A stretch of 64,000 bases of DNA from Elusimicrobiota bacterium (lineage in GTDB: Bacteria; Elusimicrobiota; Elusimicrobia; UBA1565; UBA9628), in NCBI GenBank assembly GCA_026388095.1, contig JAPLKL010000079.1, positions 83,548 to 147,547 of the forward strand, written 5' to 3'. A program made the position numbers and the translations under genes. This document shows positions 8,029-17,067 of this stretch, piece by piece (the first letter of the stretch is position 1; each line of letters begins with the position of its first letter). The notes under the pieces were generated by a model. The model ran no database searches. It was not told where the DNA came from and saw only the letters and a list, made by a program, of their open reading frames with translations.

Positions 8029-9735
8029 GTGCTCTCCGCCCAGAGTTCGAATCTCCTCCTGCTCTGCGTGCTGTTCTGCGGGTTCCTGGCGGGCGGCTTG
8101 CGCGCCCCCCTGGTCGCAGCTCCGGTCCTGGCCTGCGTCGCGCTGACCGCGCTCCTGGGCCCCACGCCGGTCGGTGCGATCCTCAGGCCGTGGCTCTATT
8201 TCCTGGGCTGGCTGGCCCTCTCCATCTGCGCCAGCCCACAGCCCTTCACCGGCTTGGCCGCCGTCTCCCGTTGGGGCACTACGGCGCTCTATTTCTGCTT
8301 GGCCGCCTCCTTTTGGGGGGAGGCGGAGCGGCGCCGATGGTTCTGGGCCTTGGCCGTCTGCGCCGCGGTCCTGGCCGTCTGCGCCGTCGTGATCCAAATC
8401 CCAAGCTATCCGTATGTCGGCGTCCTTCCGCCCTACTACAACTACACCTGCTTCGTGCAAGCGGCTCTGCTCTGCGCCGCCTTCGCCGCGCTGCTGCGGC
8501 GGGATGGGCCGCAGGGAGCCCCGCGCTGGGCCCTCGTCGCGATCGCGGCTGCGGCCCTCTTGGAGATATGTTTGGCGCATTCGCGCGGAGCTTTGGTGGC
8601 CGCAGCCGCGGGCACGGGCGTGTTCGTCTGGAGGCACGCGCCTCGGCGCCGGCTGCTGCCTTTGGCCGTGGCCCTGGCAGCCTTGCTCGCTCTGACGACC
8701 GTGGCCAAGATCCAGGTGGCCAGGGCCTTCAAGAGGCCGCAGATCTGGAAGGCGGCCCTCCAGTGCGCCTGGGACCATCCCATCCTGGGGGCCGGCCCGG
8801 GGCGGTTCGCCGACGCCTTCCTCCGGCACAACTTCCCCGTCGGCTACGGGGTGGGCAACTTCCGCGCTCGCGCCGACCACGCGCATAGCGAGGTCCTGGA
8901 GTCCCTGGCTGAGTTCGGCGTCCCCGGACTATTGCTCCTATTGGCCGCGCTCTGGGCTTCTCTCAAGCCCCCGCCTCCGGAGAGGTCGACCTGGACCCGG
9001 GAAGCGGGTTTGGCCGCTTTCGCCAGCATGTCAGTCCAGTGCCTCTTCGACAACATACTCCAACTGCCCGCTCTGGGCCTGCTCTATGTCTCGGCCCTCG
9101 CCGTGGCGTCTGCGGTATCGGAAGTTCCGCAGGCACCGGCGGGACGGACTTCCTTACCGCGGGCGCAGCCGGAGCCTGTGGGGAGGTCCTCCTGGAAAAG
9201 TCTGGCCTGGGCGTGTCTGCTCATGGCCTCTGTCTTCTGGATACCCGGCCGGCTCGTCGAGCGCTGGCAGGCCTCGGGCCGGCCCGGGGCGCTCATGCGG
9301 GCCGTGCGGCTGGCTCCGGCGGACCCATACCTGCGGGAGGGCCTTTACCAGGCTTGGCTCTCGCAGCGCCCTCCGCAGGTCGATGAGGCTTTGGTCCAGC
9401 TGGCCCAGGCCGAGGCGCTGAGTCCTTTCAACGCGGTCTACCCCGAGGAGAGCGCCCAGCTCCTCGGGAGCAGGGGGGCCTGGCCGCAGGTCCTCGCTGC
9501 CGCGGACCGGGCCGTTGCGCTGGAGCCGGATTATCTGGCGGCGCGGTTGTCGCGCACCGAAGCGCTGATCCGTCTGGGGCGCAGTTCAGAGGCCCGCGGC
9601 GAGTTGTCCGAGATCGGCCGGAGGAGCTTGGCCCTGGGGGCTCAGCCCAACAAAGAGCCGGGCTATGTCGCCTTCATCCGGGGATTCGACCGGGCTGCCT
9701 ACGAAAGACTGATCCTGCAGGCCGGCTCAGACTGA
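8029..9735 (+). CDS. O-antigen ligase-like (Wzy_C) membrane protein with C-terminal TPR-like repeats
   Basis: About 568 residues. The first 390 or so form roughly ten membrane segments with the O-antigen-ligase/polymerase signature: AHSRGALVA, GAGPGRFADAF and the periplasmic-loop motif DHAHSEVLESLAEFGVPGLLL. The last 150 residues are helical repeats (PADPYLREGLYQAWL, ALEPDYLAARLSRTEALIRLG). It probably polymerises or ligates surface glycans at the inner membrane. The start is uncertain: no ATG exists near the N-terminus and no ribosome site is visible. GTG 8029 is used here; a CTG at 8002 overlapping the upstream stop is the alternative, with translation by coupling. Confidence 0.78.
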   Translation: MLSAQSSNLLLLCVLFCGFLAGGLRAPLVAAPVLACVALTALLGPTPVGAILRPWLYFLGWLALSICASPQPFTGLAAVSRWGTTALYFCLAASFWGEAERRRWFWALAVCAAVLAVCAVVIQIPSYPYVGVLPPYYNYTCFVQAALLCAAFAALLRRDGPQGAPRWALVAIAAAALLEICLAHSRGALVAAAAGTGVFVWRHAPRRRLLPLAVALAALLALTTVAKIQVARAFKRPQIWKAALQCAWDHPILGAGPGRFADAFLRHNFPVGYGVGNFRARADHAHSEVLESLAEFGVPGLLLLLAALWASLKPPPPERSTWTREAGLAAFASMSVQCLFDNILQLPALGLLYVSALAVASAVSEVPQAPAGRTSLPRAQPEPVGRSSWKSLAWACLLMASVFWIPGRLVERWQASGRPGALMRAVRLAPADPYLREGLYQAWLSQRPPQVDEALVQLAQAEALSPFNAVYPEESAQLLGSRGAWPQVLAAADRAVALEPDYLAARLSRTEALIRLGRSSEARGELSEIGRRSLALGAQPNKEPGYVAFIRGFDRAAYERLILQAGSD

Positions 9736-10185
9736 GGCGGCCGGGCCCGGTTCCGTGGACTGCGCGGGCTCGGGCAGGTAATCCAACTCGATGCGGCATT
9801 TGGCTTGGCAGCCGCAGGTCTGGGTGGAGCCGGCGAAGATCGGCTCCGGGCAGACGCCGCCGCTCTCGCTGAGGGTCCGGTGCTTGGCCACGGCGTTGGC
9901 GATGGCTTCCGAGAAGTCGAAGTGGCCCGAACCGCAGCGGCCCGGGCAAGGAGCGTCGAACCGGTACTGGTCGTTGGGCTTGAGGTCCATCACCTTCTCT
10001 TCCAGGAGCTGCTGCTGGGCGGAGAGGAACTGCAAAGTGACCTTGAGGTGCTTGACGAAGGGATAACGGACTCCCAGGACTCCCCCGGAGGACTCGCGGT
10101 TGTGGGCGTCGGCGGCGCGCTGGACCTTCTCCTCGTTCTTGTTGGGTCCGGCGTTCTTGCGTCTTTTCTTGAAATATCTTGCCAT
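9727..10185 (-). CDS. small cytoplasmic protein with C-terminal cysteine cluster
   Basis: 152 residues, no recognised family. The basic N-terminus (MARYFKKRRKNAGPNKNEEK) is followed by a mixed helical region. Five or six cysteines then follow in two groups: CPGRC near residue 95 and C...TCGCQAKC near 125-140, consistent with a zinc or Fe-S site. Convergent with the O-antigen-ligase-like gene and overlapping its end by 9 bases. ATG 10185 is preceded 9 nt upstream by TATACT and has no ribosome site, so the message may be leaderless. A longer upstream frame exists but has no initiation signal. Confidence 0.6.
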   Translation of the reverse strand: MARYFKKRRKNAGPNKNEEKVQRAADAHNRESSGGVLGVRYPFVKHLKVTLQFLSAQQQLLEEKVMDLKPNDQYRFDAPCPGRCGSGHFDFSEAIANAVAKHRTLSESGGVCPEPIFAGSTQTCGCQAKCRIELDYLPEPAQSTEPGPAASV

Positions 10186-10194
10186 GTTGAACTT

Positions 10195-10200
10195 AGTATA
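10195..10200 (-). promoter_or_regulatory. -10 box, leaderless-type
   Basis: The minus strand reads TATACT, 9 nt, then ATG at 10185. There is no Shine-Dalgarno sequence. Confidence 0.45.
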
Positions 10201-10249
10201 GCAGTTATCGAAAACGCCGGGAAACGGCTTCCGCCGCGGTCCGGCGGGT

Positions 10250-11062
10250 TCAGCGCAGCAGAGGAACGGCCTTGGACTCCTGCGGAGCCGGCTGGGGCGC
10301 GACGGCGGCAGGCGCGGGCGCGGCGACCCCGGCCGAGGTCTCGAGCAGCAAGCCGACGGCGTAGCCGTTCGCATCCACGCTGGTCTTCCGGCCCGGCGCA
10401 AGGGTCGCGGATTTGCGGGCGTCGAGTGGAGGGCGCAAGGGAGTGTCGTCCGTGACGACATAGCCCACCTGGAAGCCTCCGGCCCGCCTCTCCAAAGGGT
10501 TTACGATCATGCCGAAGACGTCCTGCCGTCCGTTCACGTAGTGGCCCTCGGTGAGGTGGATCCCGTCGTCGGGCGTCCCCACGTGCCGGCAGGTCTGCCG
10601 CCATTTGTGGCCCGAGGCTTCCGCGGTCAGCCGGTAGTTGCGCGTCCCCGGCGCGTCCCAGGCGGCCTCGGCCGCGCCGCCGTCCAGCGACAGGGTCACT
10701 TTCCAGGATCCGCATTCGGCGACGGTGACGCGCGAGGCCAGAGGAAGCTCGACCGTTCCGGAATCGTCCATCTTGATCGGCTCCTGCATGCCGCGCCTGG
10801 GGACGAAGAGACCGATCCGATATCTCAGACCCAGGGCGCGGCCGCCGGCCGGCCAGACCACGGCGTCGAGTTCCAGCTCCTGCTTAGGATCAGGCGCCTG
10901 AGCGAAGCTCCCTAGACCGGAACGGTCCGCGTCTTCGTAGAGGCGGATGGTCCTCTGGAAGGTCTTGCGGCCGTCGGTCAACTCGACGGAGACCGAGTGG
11001 GCAAGCGCGGCGGATGCTATCGAAACGGGCGACGCGAGGAGGGCGGCAAGCAAGGCGATCAT
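10250..11062 (-). CDS. secreted protein of unknown function
   Basis: 270 residues. It starts with a short signal peptide (MIALLAALLASPVSIASAALA). The mature part looks all-beta (HSVSVELTDGRKTFQRTIRLYED, GTVELPLASRVTVAECGSWKVTLSLDGG) with two cysteines that could pair. A low-complexity Ala/Pro tail precedes the end. No family is recognised. The N-terminal part resembles an outer-membrane or periplasmic beta-sandwich, but this is only an impression. A well-formed promoter lies directly upstream with its -10 box nine bases before ATG. Confidence 0.6.
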   Translation of the reverse strand: MIALLAALLASPVSIASAALAHSVSVELTDGRKTFQRTIRLYEDADRSGLGSFAQAPDPKQELELDAVVWPAGGRALGLRYRIGLFVPRRGMQEPIKMDDSGTVELPLASRVTVAECGSWKVTLSLDGGAAEAAWDAPGTRNYRLTAEASGHKWRQTCRHVGTPDDGIHLTEGHYVNGRQDVFGMIVNPLERRAGGFQVGYVVTDDTPLRPPLDARKSATLAPGRKTSVDANGYAVGLLLETSAGVAAPAPAAVAPQPAPQESKAVPLLR

Positions 11063-11071
11063 GATGGACCT

Positions 11072-11100
11072 AAGGTAGCATGGCCGGCCCGGACTGTCAA
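11072..11100 (-). promoter_or_regulatory. sigma-70-type promoter, leaderless spacing
   Basis: The minus strand shows a perfect -35 TTGACA (11095-11100), a 17-nt spacer and -10 TACCTT (11072-11077), with ATG 9 nt further on at 11062. The start of transcription should fall almost on the start codon. Confidence 0.6.
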
Positions 11101-11165
11101 TATGCGCCGGCTGGACCAGGGGCGTTTTTCATAGAATGCTGAGGAGACGCTCGCTGGAGCCGAAT

Positions 11166-12050
11166 ATGAGATCAGAGAAGGCCTTTGCTGCCGGCGGGGT
11201 CAGGATCAACTATCTGGAGACCGGTTCGCCGACCGGCGCGCCAGTGGTCATGTTCCATGGCGGCGCCTGGCGCTGGCAGGAATACCTCTCTCTGATCCCG
11301 GCCCTTGCCAAGCGCTGGCGTGTCTACGCTCTCGATCTGAGGGGCAACGGGGGTTCGGGGTGGACTCCCGGACGATACCGCCTCGAGGATTTTCGCGATG
11401 ACGGGGCGGCTTTTCTGAGCCGATTTCCGGGGCCGGCCGTGCTGGTGGGGCATTCGATCGGAGGAGTGGTCGCCCTCATGGTCGCCGCGCGCTGTCCTGA
11501 TCGGGTCAGAGCGCTCATCATCGAGGATGCCCCGTTGACCGCGGGCAATTACAGGGACCTCATCGAATCGTCTCGCGGGATGTTCGAGAACTGGCTGAGG
11601 CTGAAGGGATCGGCGCGGTCGAGAGCGGAGCTGTCCTTGGCCCTGGCCCGCGAATATCGGGATTGTCCGGGGGTGACGAGTTCCTGGATCCTGTTCTTCT
11701 CCGGCTGCCTCTGGCAGCTCGATCCGACCTTCTTCGACCCTCTGCTTCATGACTTCGCCGGGTTCATTAGAAGCTACGACTACAAGAGGGTCATCGGTCG
11801 GATCCGCTGTCCTATCCTCTTCCTTCGCGGCGAGACCAAGCTCGGCGCGGTGATGACCGATGAGGAGCTCCATTGGCTCAAAAGGAATGCCGCCAATGCG
11901 GCCTGCGTCGAGATCGCGGGAGTCGGCCATCTCCTGCACCTGCAGGATCAGGGGCAGGCGCCTGTGCGGAAGGAGATGACGGCATTCCTGGAACGCGTCT
12001 GCCGTCGAGACGGCAAGCCCCGCTCCGCTAGGTCCAGACGCCCGGGATGA
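11166..12050 (+). CDS. alpha/beta-hydrolase fold protein
   Basis: A 294-residue alpha/beta hydrolase, likely a soluble esterase, lipase or C-C hydrolase. The nucleophile elbow is VGHSIGGV, the oxyanion strand is VVMFHGGAW, and the catalytic histidine is in GVGHLLHLQ near the C-terminus; the acid is probably the Asp in the strand after the cap. The substrate is not readable. Two starts are possible: ATG 11136 (ten residues longer) and ATG 11166. I prefer 11166 because GGAG lies upstream and the protein then begins just before the first strand. Its end overlaps the convergent radical SAM gene by 23 bases. Confidence 0.8.
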   Translation: MRSEKAFAAGGVRINYLETGSPTGAPVVMFHGGAWRWQEYLSLIPALAKRWRVYALDLRGNGGSGWTPGRYRLEDFRDDGAAFLSRFPGPAVLVGHSIGGVVALMVAARCPDRVRALIIEDAPLTAGNYRDLIESSRGMFENWLRLKGSARSRAELSLALAREYRDCPGVTSSWILFFSGCLWQLDPTFFDPLLHDFAGFIRSYDYKRVIGRIRCPILFLRGETKLGAVMTDEELHWLKRNAANAACVEIAGVGHLLHLQDQGQAPVRKEMTAFLERVCRRDGKPRSARSRRPG

Positions 12051-13083
12051 CGGCGGAGCATTCGGGGCACTTGCCCTCGACGAGCCGGTCAGCCAGGACC
12101 ATGAAGCCGCGCCGCTCGATGACGCGGGTGGCGCAGGAGGGACAGAGGGTGTCCTCCAGCCCCTCCAGCCGGCCGGGGATGTTGCCCGCATAGACGAAGC
12201 GCAGGCCTTCGGCGCGGCCGATCTCGCAGGCGCGCAGCAAGGACTCGGACGGGGTGTCGCGCTCCGCGAGCTGGTAGTCCTGGTGGTAGGCGGTGACGTG
12301 CCAGGGGATGTCCTTGGACACGCCGGCCACGAAGGCGGCGAGCGCGCGCAACTCGGGATCCGAATCGTTCCAGCCCGGGATGACCAGGGTCACCACCTCG
12401 ACCCAGAAGCCCAGGACCTTGAGGTCCGTGATGCTGCGCAGGACGGCGCGCATGTCCCCGCCGGTCATGTCGCGGTACTTGGCCTGGTCGAAGCACTTGA
12501 GGTCCACCTTGTAGAGGCTCATGCGGGGCTTGAGGTACTCGAGGACTCGGCGCGTGGCGTGACCGTTGGACACGTAGGCGCAGCGCAGCCCCTGGCCCAG
12601 GGCTTCGTCGAAGACCGCCGCGGCCCATTCCGAGGTGATGAGCGGCTCGTTGTAAGTCGAGACCACCACTTTGGCCCCGCTGGCCTTGGCCTGGGCCGCC
12701 ACGGAACGAGGGGTGCAGCGCCGCACCGCGGACTCGGCCTGCGGGTCGCGCAGGACCTGGCTGGAGAGCCAGTTCTGGCAGAACTTGCAGGAGAAGTTGC
12801 AGCCTAGCATGCCGAAGGACAATGTGGCCGCGCCGGGCAGGACGTGGAAGAAGGGTTTCTTCTCGATGGGGTCCACGCGCAGGCCGGAGACGTAGCCGTA
12901 GGGGACCATGAGCCTGCCGCCGCGGTTGAAGCGCATGCGGCACACGCCGGCCCTGCCCTCGGCGATGAGGCACTCGTGGCCGCAGGCGGAGCAGCGCACG
13001 GAGCCGTCGCCGCGCTTCTCGTAGAGCTCTCCCTCGCGGGTCAAGCGCCGCAAAGCGGCGTCCAGGTTCTCGGCGGGGCTCAT
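12028..13083 (-). CDS. amrS: AmmeMemoRadiSam-system radical SAM enzyme
   Basis: A 351-residue radical SAM protein of the AmrS family (PflA-like). The cluster motif is GCNFSCKFC (C95, C99, C102). A separate N-terminal cysteine set (C31, C34, C38, C48) and a C-terminal CPSC...CPEC pair could bind zinc. The product of this three-part system is not known; the conserved grouping with Memo and AMMECR1 proteins suggests one radical-based modification reaction. The start overlaps the stop of the Memo-AMMECR1 gene by four bases (ATGA), so the two are translated together. Confidence 0.9.
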   Translation of the reverse strand: MSPAENLDAALRRLTREGELYEKRGDGSVRCSACGHECLIAEGRAGVCRMRFNRGGRLMVPYGYVSGLRVDPIEKKPFFHVLPGAATLSFGMLGCNFSCKFCQNWLSSQVLRDPQAESAVRRCTPRSVAAQAKASGAKVVVSTYNEPLITSEWAAAVFDEALGQGLRCAYVSNGHATRRVLEYLKPRMSLYKVDLKCFDQAKYRDMTGGDMRAVLRSITDLKVLGFWVEVVTLVIPGWNDSDPELRALAAFVAGVSKDIPWHVTAYHQDYQLAERDTPSESLLRACEIGRAEGLRFVYAGNIPGRLEGLEDTLCPSCATRVIERRGFMVLADRLVEGKCPECSAVIPGVWT

Positions 13084-14498
13084 CGCGGCTCTGAGAAGGC
13101 GGTGACCGTGAAGGTCGCGAGCTCCGCGCCGGGCTGCTTCCAGGCGTCTACGGGCAGGCCGGCCTTGTGCTCGCAGAGATAGGCCATGAACTCGTCTCGG
13201 TCCGGCAGCTTCTCCCAGACCTGGGGCAGGAACAGCCCCTGCCTGGCGCCGCGGCCCACGACGACTCCCAGGCCGGGCCGGATGTCCTCGGGCCGCGCGG
13301 GACGAGGCGCGGAGAGGATGGAGATCTCGGCGCGCAGGCCGGAGAGCTCCTCGACGCTAACGGCCGGGAAGCGCGGGTCGTCGGCCGCGCTGCACACCGC
13401 GTAGCGGGCCACCGCGTTGCCCAAGGTATCGCGGGCCGCGGTGGTGCCGATGCAGCCGCGCAGGTTCCCGTCTCTTTTGGTCCAGGTGACGAAGACCGCG
13501 GCGGGCAGGTTGAAGCGCGGCCGGTCGAAGAGCCGGGGCCTGTGCCGCTGGCCCCCGAGGCTGCCTCGGACGCTGGCGCGCGCCAGGCCCAGGAGCTCGG
13601 TCTTTTCCTCAGCGGTGACCTGCTCCATGGGCCAGGAGCGGCGCTGGCCGCGGCAGAGCAGCAGGGCCGCGCCGTAGCCCACCGTGCGGCCTTCGTCTCC
13701 GCCGCGGTCGGCGGAGTTGGTGCAGGCCAAAGCCTCGCCCCAATCCGCGCCCAGGCTCCCGGCCGCGGCCTGGACCGCGGCCGCGGCCGCCTTGCCGCAC
13801 CAGGTGCAGTGCAGCTCGGCCCCGCCGAGGGTCATCAGCGCCGCTTCGGTGCGCCAGAGATAATCCGGCTCCAAAGTCAGGAAGCTCTCCAGGGAGGCCG
13901 GGTCGACCTGCCGCGCGACTTCCCAGGCCGGATAATGGGAGAGGTCGCTGGCCGCGATGACCAAGGCCTTCTTGCCTTTGAGCGCCCCGGCCAAGGCGCG
14001 GCCGAAGCGCACCGTTTCGGTGAGGCTCTGGCTGTTGCTCACCACCGGCAGGAGCTTGAAGTCCTGGAAAGTCCTCTGCAGGAAGGGCAGCACCACTTCC
14101 ACGGAGTGCTCCGAAGCGTGCGCAATGGCCGAGACCGTGACCCCGTCGCCGGACTTGAGCAGTTGCGCCGCCTCCTCTTGGGCCACCGGCACTTCGCCCA
14201 GAGGGGTGCGCAGGGCCGCGTGTTCGGGAAGGAAGAAGCCCGGCCGGTCGGCGAAGTGCGCGGTGCCCACCACGGCCACGACCTCGGGCGCCAGCCCGGC
14301 CAGGGCCCGGAAGACCTGGGCCGTCGGAGGTCCGGAGTAGTCGTAGCCGGCATGGGGGCACAGGGCGCCTACGACGCGGCCTTCGACCGCGGTCTTGGGC
14401 GCTTGGGCCAGCAGCCGGTCGACCGTTTCGCGCAGGACGCCGGGGTCCGCGGGATAGAAGCGGCCGGCCGCGGCCGGGGGGCGCACGCGGGAAGACAT
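13080..14498 (-). CDS. Memo-AMMECR1 fusion (AmmeMemoRadiSam proteins B and A)
   Basis: 472 residues in two domains. Residues 1 to about 285 are Memo-like: the dioxygenase-superfamily histidine motifs are visible as CPHAGYDYSGP, GTAHFAD and ASDLSHYP. Residues about 290-472 are AMMECR1-like, recognisable from LRGCIGT and the long FLPQVWEKLPDRDEFMAYLCEHKAG block. In most genomes these are separate genes next to the radical SAM partner; here they are one protein, supporting a physical complex. The function of the system is unknown. The start has TAGAAT six bases upstream and no ribosome site. Confidence 0.9.
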   Translation of the reverse strand: MSSRVRPPAAAGRFYPADPGVLRETVDRLLAQAPKTAVEGRVVGALCPHAGYDYSGPPTAQVFRALAGLAPEVVAVVGTAHFADRPGFFLPEHAALRTPLGEVPVAQEEAAQLLKSGDGVTVSAIAHASEHSVEVVLPFLQRTFQDFKLLPVVSNSQSLTETVRFGRALAGALKGKKALVIAASDLSHYPAWEVARQVDPASLESFLTLEPDYLWRTEAALMTLGGAELHCTWCGKAAAAAVQAAAGSLGADWGEALACTNSADRGGDEGRTVGYGAALLLCRGQRRSWPMEQVTAEEKTELLGLARASVRGSLGGQRHRPRLFDRPRFNLPAAVFVTWTKRDGNLRGCIGTTAARDTLGNAVARYAVCSAADDPRFPAVSVEELSGLRAEISILSAPRPARPEDIRPGLGVVVGRGARQGLFLPQVWEKLPDRDEFMAYLCEHKAGLPVDAWKQPGAELATFTVTAFSEPR

Positions 14499-14787
14499 GG
14501 CCCGATTCTATTAAACGGGGAGGCCTTTCTCCAGCGCCCGGCGCTTTGTGACTAGCCGGGGTACATCCATGGCTGATGATATCCGCTCCGCCTAGCCACG
14601 GCTCTGCCTGGCCGCCGCCCGCCTGAAGTTCCCTTTCCGATCCTGGCGTTCACTCCGGCGGCGGTTTGCTATTATAGCGTTCGCCAGCCCCCCATGGGGG
14701 GCTGTGAGGGATGATTGTTCTCGACAATTCCGGGATATGTTACCCGAAGACCTGCTTATCCCGACTACAATCAGGAAAGGAGAGGTC
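14499..14787 (+). other. divergent intergenic region upstream of metE
   Basis: This 289-base gap separates the AmmeMemoRadiSam operon (leftward) from metE (rightward). On the minus strand TAGAAT (14505-14510) precedes the Memo start. On the plus strand a possible -10, TATTAT (14670-14675), is followed at 14686-14703 by a perfect 18-bp palindrome made of AGCCCCCC, AT and its mirror, and then by AAGGAGAGG before metE. I see no cobalamin or SAM riboswitch core. Confidence 0.45.
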
Positions 14788-17067
14788 ATGGTCACGGCGG
14801 TCAATCTGGGTTTCCCTCGCATCGGCGCCGGCCGCGAGCTGAAAAAGGCGCTGGAGAGCGCCTGGCAGGGCAAGAGCTCTTACGAAGCGCTCTTGCAGAC
14901 CGCCGCAGGCCTGCGCCGGCGCCACTGGCAGGTGCAGAAGGACGCGGGCATCCACGTCAGCCCCTGCAACGACTCCTCGCTCTACGACCACATGCTCGAC
15001 ATGGCCGTGCTGCTGGGCTGCGTGCCCCAGCGGCATGCGGAGGTCGGCGCCCCCGGCAGCCTGGAGGTCTATTTCTCGATGGCGCGCGGCAGCAAGGACG
15101 CCGCGGCCATGGAGATGACCAAGTGGTTCGACACCAACTACCACTACATCGTCCCTGAGTTCGAGGCGGGCCAAACCTTCAAGATTGGCGGGACCAAGGT
15201 CTTCGACGAATTCAAGGAAAGCCGCGCGCAGGGGTTCGCGACCTTTCCGGTCCTGGTCGGCCCTGTCACCTTTGCCTTGCTGGGCAAGCCAAAGTATCAG
15301 GGCTTCTCGCTGCCGGACACCGTGGCCAGGCTGGCGCCGGTCTACGTCGAGACATTGAGGAAGCTGCGCGAGCAGGGCGCCGATGAGGTCCGGCTCGACG
15401 AGCCCTGCCTGGTCACGGATCTGAGCGCCCAGGCGCGCGCTGTCTATAAGAGCGCTTATGCCGAGCTGGCGAAGGCTTCGCCCGGCCTGAGGCTTTGGCT
15501 CAACACCTACTTCGGCGATCTCGGCGACAACTGCGAGCTGGCCTTCTGCCTGCCGGTCGCGGGCATCCATGTCGACCTGCGCCGCGCGCCGCAGCAGTTG
15601 GGGCCCGCCCTGGAGTCGGCAGCGGCCACGGGCAAGTCGCTGTCCTTGGGCCTGGTGGACGGGCGCAACGTGTGGCGCAACGACCTGAGCGCCTCGCTGG
15701 CGGTCCTGGAGCGCGCGGCGGCCAAGCTTGGGCCGGATCGGGTCGCCGTGGGGCCGAGCTGTTCCCTGCTGCACGTGCCGATCGACCTGGACCTGGAAGA
15801 TACGCTCGACGCCGAGCTCAAGGGCTGGCTGGCCTTCGCCAAGCAGAAGCTGGTCGAGATCGCGGCCTTGGCCAAAGGCCGGGCTTCCAGCACCGACGCC
15901 TTGCGAGCTTCCGACGCGGCCCAAGAGTCTCGCCGCACGTCGGCCCGCATCCATGACCCCGTGGTCCAGCAGCTCCTCGCGTCGCTGAGCCAGGACATGT
16001 GCCGGCGCCGCTCGCCTTTCTCCGAGCGCGCCCAGGTGCAGCGCGCCGGATTCCGCTTGCCCTTGTATCCCACGACCTCCATCGGCTCTTTTCCGCAGAC
16101 CGGCGGGATCCGCGAGGCGCGCGCGGCCCATAAGCGCGGCACGCTCTCCGACGCCGCCTATGAGGCGGCCATGAAAGCTGAGATCGAGTCCGTGGTGCGC
16201 TATCAGGAAAGCATCGGCATGGACGTGCTGGTGCACGGCGAGGCCGAGCGCAACGACATGGTGGAATATTTCGGCGAGCAGCTGAAGGGCTATGCCTTTT
16301 CCAAGAACGGCTGGGTGCAGAGCTACGGCTCGCGCTGCGTCAAGCCGCCCATCATCTTCGGCGACGTCTCCCGCCCCAAGCCCATGACCGTGGCCTGGGC
16401 GAGCTTCGCCCAGTCGCTCACGCCCAAGATCGTGAAGGGCATGCTGACCGGGCCGGTGACCATGCTGCAATGGTCGTTCGTGCGCGATGACCAGCCGCGC
16501 GCGCAGACCTGCCGGCAGCTCGCGCTCGCCATGCGCGACGAGGCGGCGGACCTGGAGCGCGCCGGCATCCGCATCATCCAGATCGACGAGCCCGCGGTGC
16601 GCGAAGGCCTGCCCCTGCGCCGATCCGAGTGGAAGGAGTATCTGGACTGGGCGGTGCAGGCCTTCCGCCTGGCTTCCAGCGCGGTGGCTGACCGCACCCA
16701 GATACACACCCACATGTGCTACGCGGAGTTCAACGACATCATCGCGGCGGTGGCGGCGCTGGACGCGGACGTGATCTCCATCGAGACCTCGCGCTCGCAG
16801 ATGGAGCTGCTCGACGCCTTCTCGGCCTTCCGGTATCCCAATGAGATCGGCCCGGGCGTCTACGACATCCACTCCCCGCGGGTGCCTCCCATCGAGGAGA
16901 TGGTGGCTTTGCTGGAAAAGGCGCGCCGGGTGCTCTCGCCCGAGCAGATCTGGGTCAATCCCGATTGCGGGCTCAAGACGCGAGCCTGGCCGGAGGTCAA
17001 GGCCGCCCTGCCGAACATGGTGCGGGCCGCCCAGGTGATGCGCGAGCGGGAAAAGAGGGCCGCCTAG
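14788..17067 (+). CDS. metE: cobalamin-independent methionine synthase
   Basis: Transfers a methyl group from 5-methyl-THF polyglutamate to homocysteine, making methionine without B12. It is 759 residues long, normal for MetE. The N-terminal barrel begins VNLGFPRIGAGRELKKALESAW. The C-terminal catalytic barrel carries LPLYPTTSIGSFPQT and the zinc site: His/Cys in HTHMCYAEF and Cys in NPDCGLKTR. ATG 14788 is chosen because AAGGAGAGG stands just upstream. Its end overlaps the convergent nucleotidyltransferase gene by four bases. Confidence 0.96.
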   Translation: MVTAVNLGFPRIGAGRELKKALESAWQGKSSYEALLQTAAGLRRRHWQVQKDAGIHVSPCNDSSLYDHMLDMAVLLGCVPQRHAEVGAPGSLEVYFSMARGSKDAAAMEMTKWFDTNYHYIVPEFEAGQTFKIGGTKVFDEFKESRAQGFATFPVLVGPVTFALLGKPKYQGFSLPDTVARLAPVYVETLRKLREQGADEVRLDEPCLVTDLSAQARAVYKSAYAELAKASPGLRLWLNTYFGDLGDNCELAFCLPVAGIHVDLRRAPQQLGPALESAAATGKSLSLGLVDGRNVWRNDLSASLAVLERAAAKLGPDRVAVGPSCSLLHVPIDLDLEDTLDAELKGWLAFAKQKLVEIAALAKGRASSTDALRASDAAQESRRTSARIHDPVVQQLLASLSQDMCRRRSPFSERAQVQRAGFRLPLYPTTSIGSFPQTGGIREARAAHKRGTLSDAAYEAAMKAEIESVVRYQESIGMDVLVHGEAERNDMVEYFGEQLKGYAFSKNGWVQSYGSRCVKPPIIFGDVSRPKPMTVAWASFAQSLTPKIVKGMLTGPVTMLQWSFVRDDQPRAQTCRQLALAMRDEAADLERAGIRIIQIDEPAVREGLPLRRSEWKEYLDWAVQAFRLASSAVADRTQIHTHMCYAEFNDIIAAVAALDADVISIETSRSQMELLDAFSAFRYPNEIGPGVYDIHSPRVPPIEEMVALLEKARRVLSPEQIWVNPDCGLKTRAWPEVKAALPNMVRAAQVMREREKRAA

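Noticed and set aside
14704..14787. Cobalamin or SAM riboswitch upstream of metE
   Set aside because: The leader is only about 85 bases after the palindrome and lacks recognisable core elements of either class.
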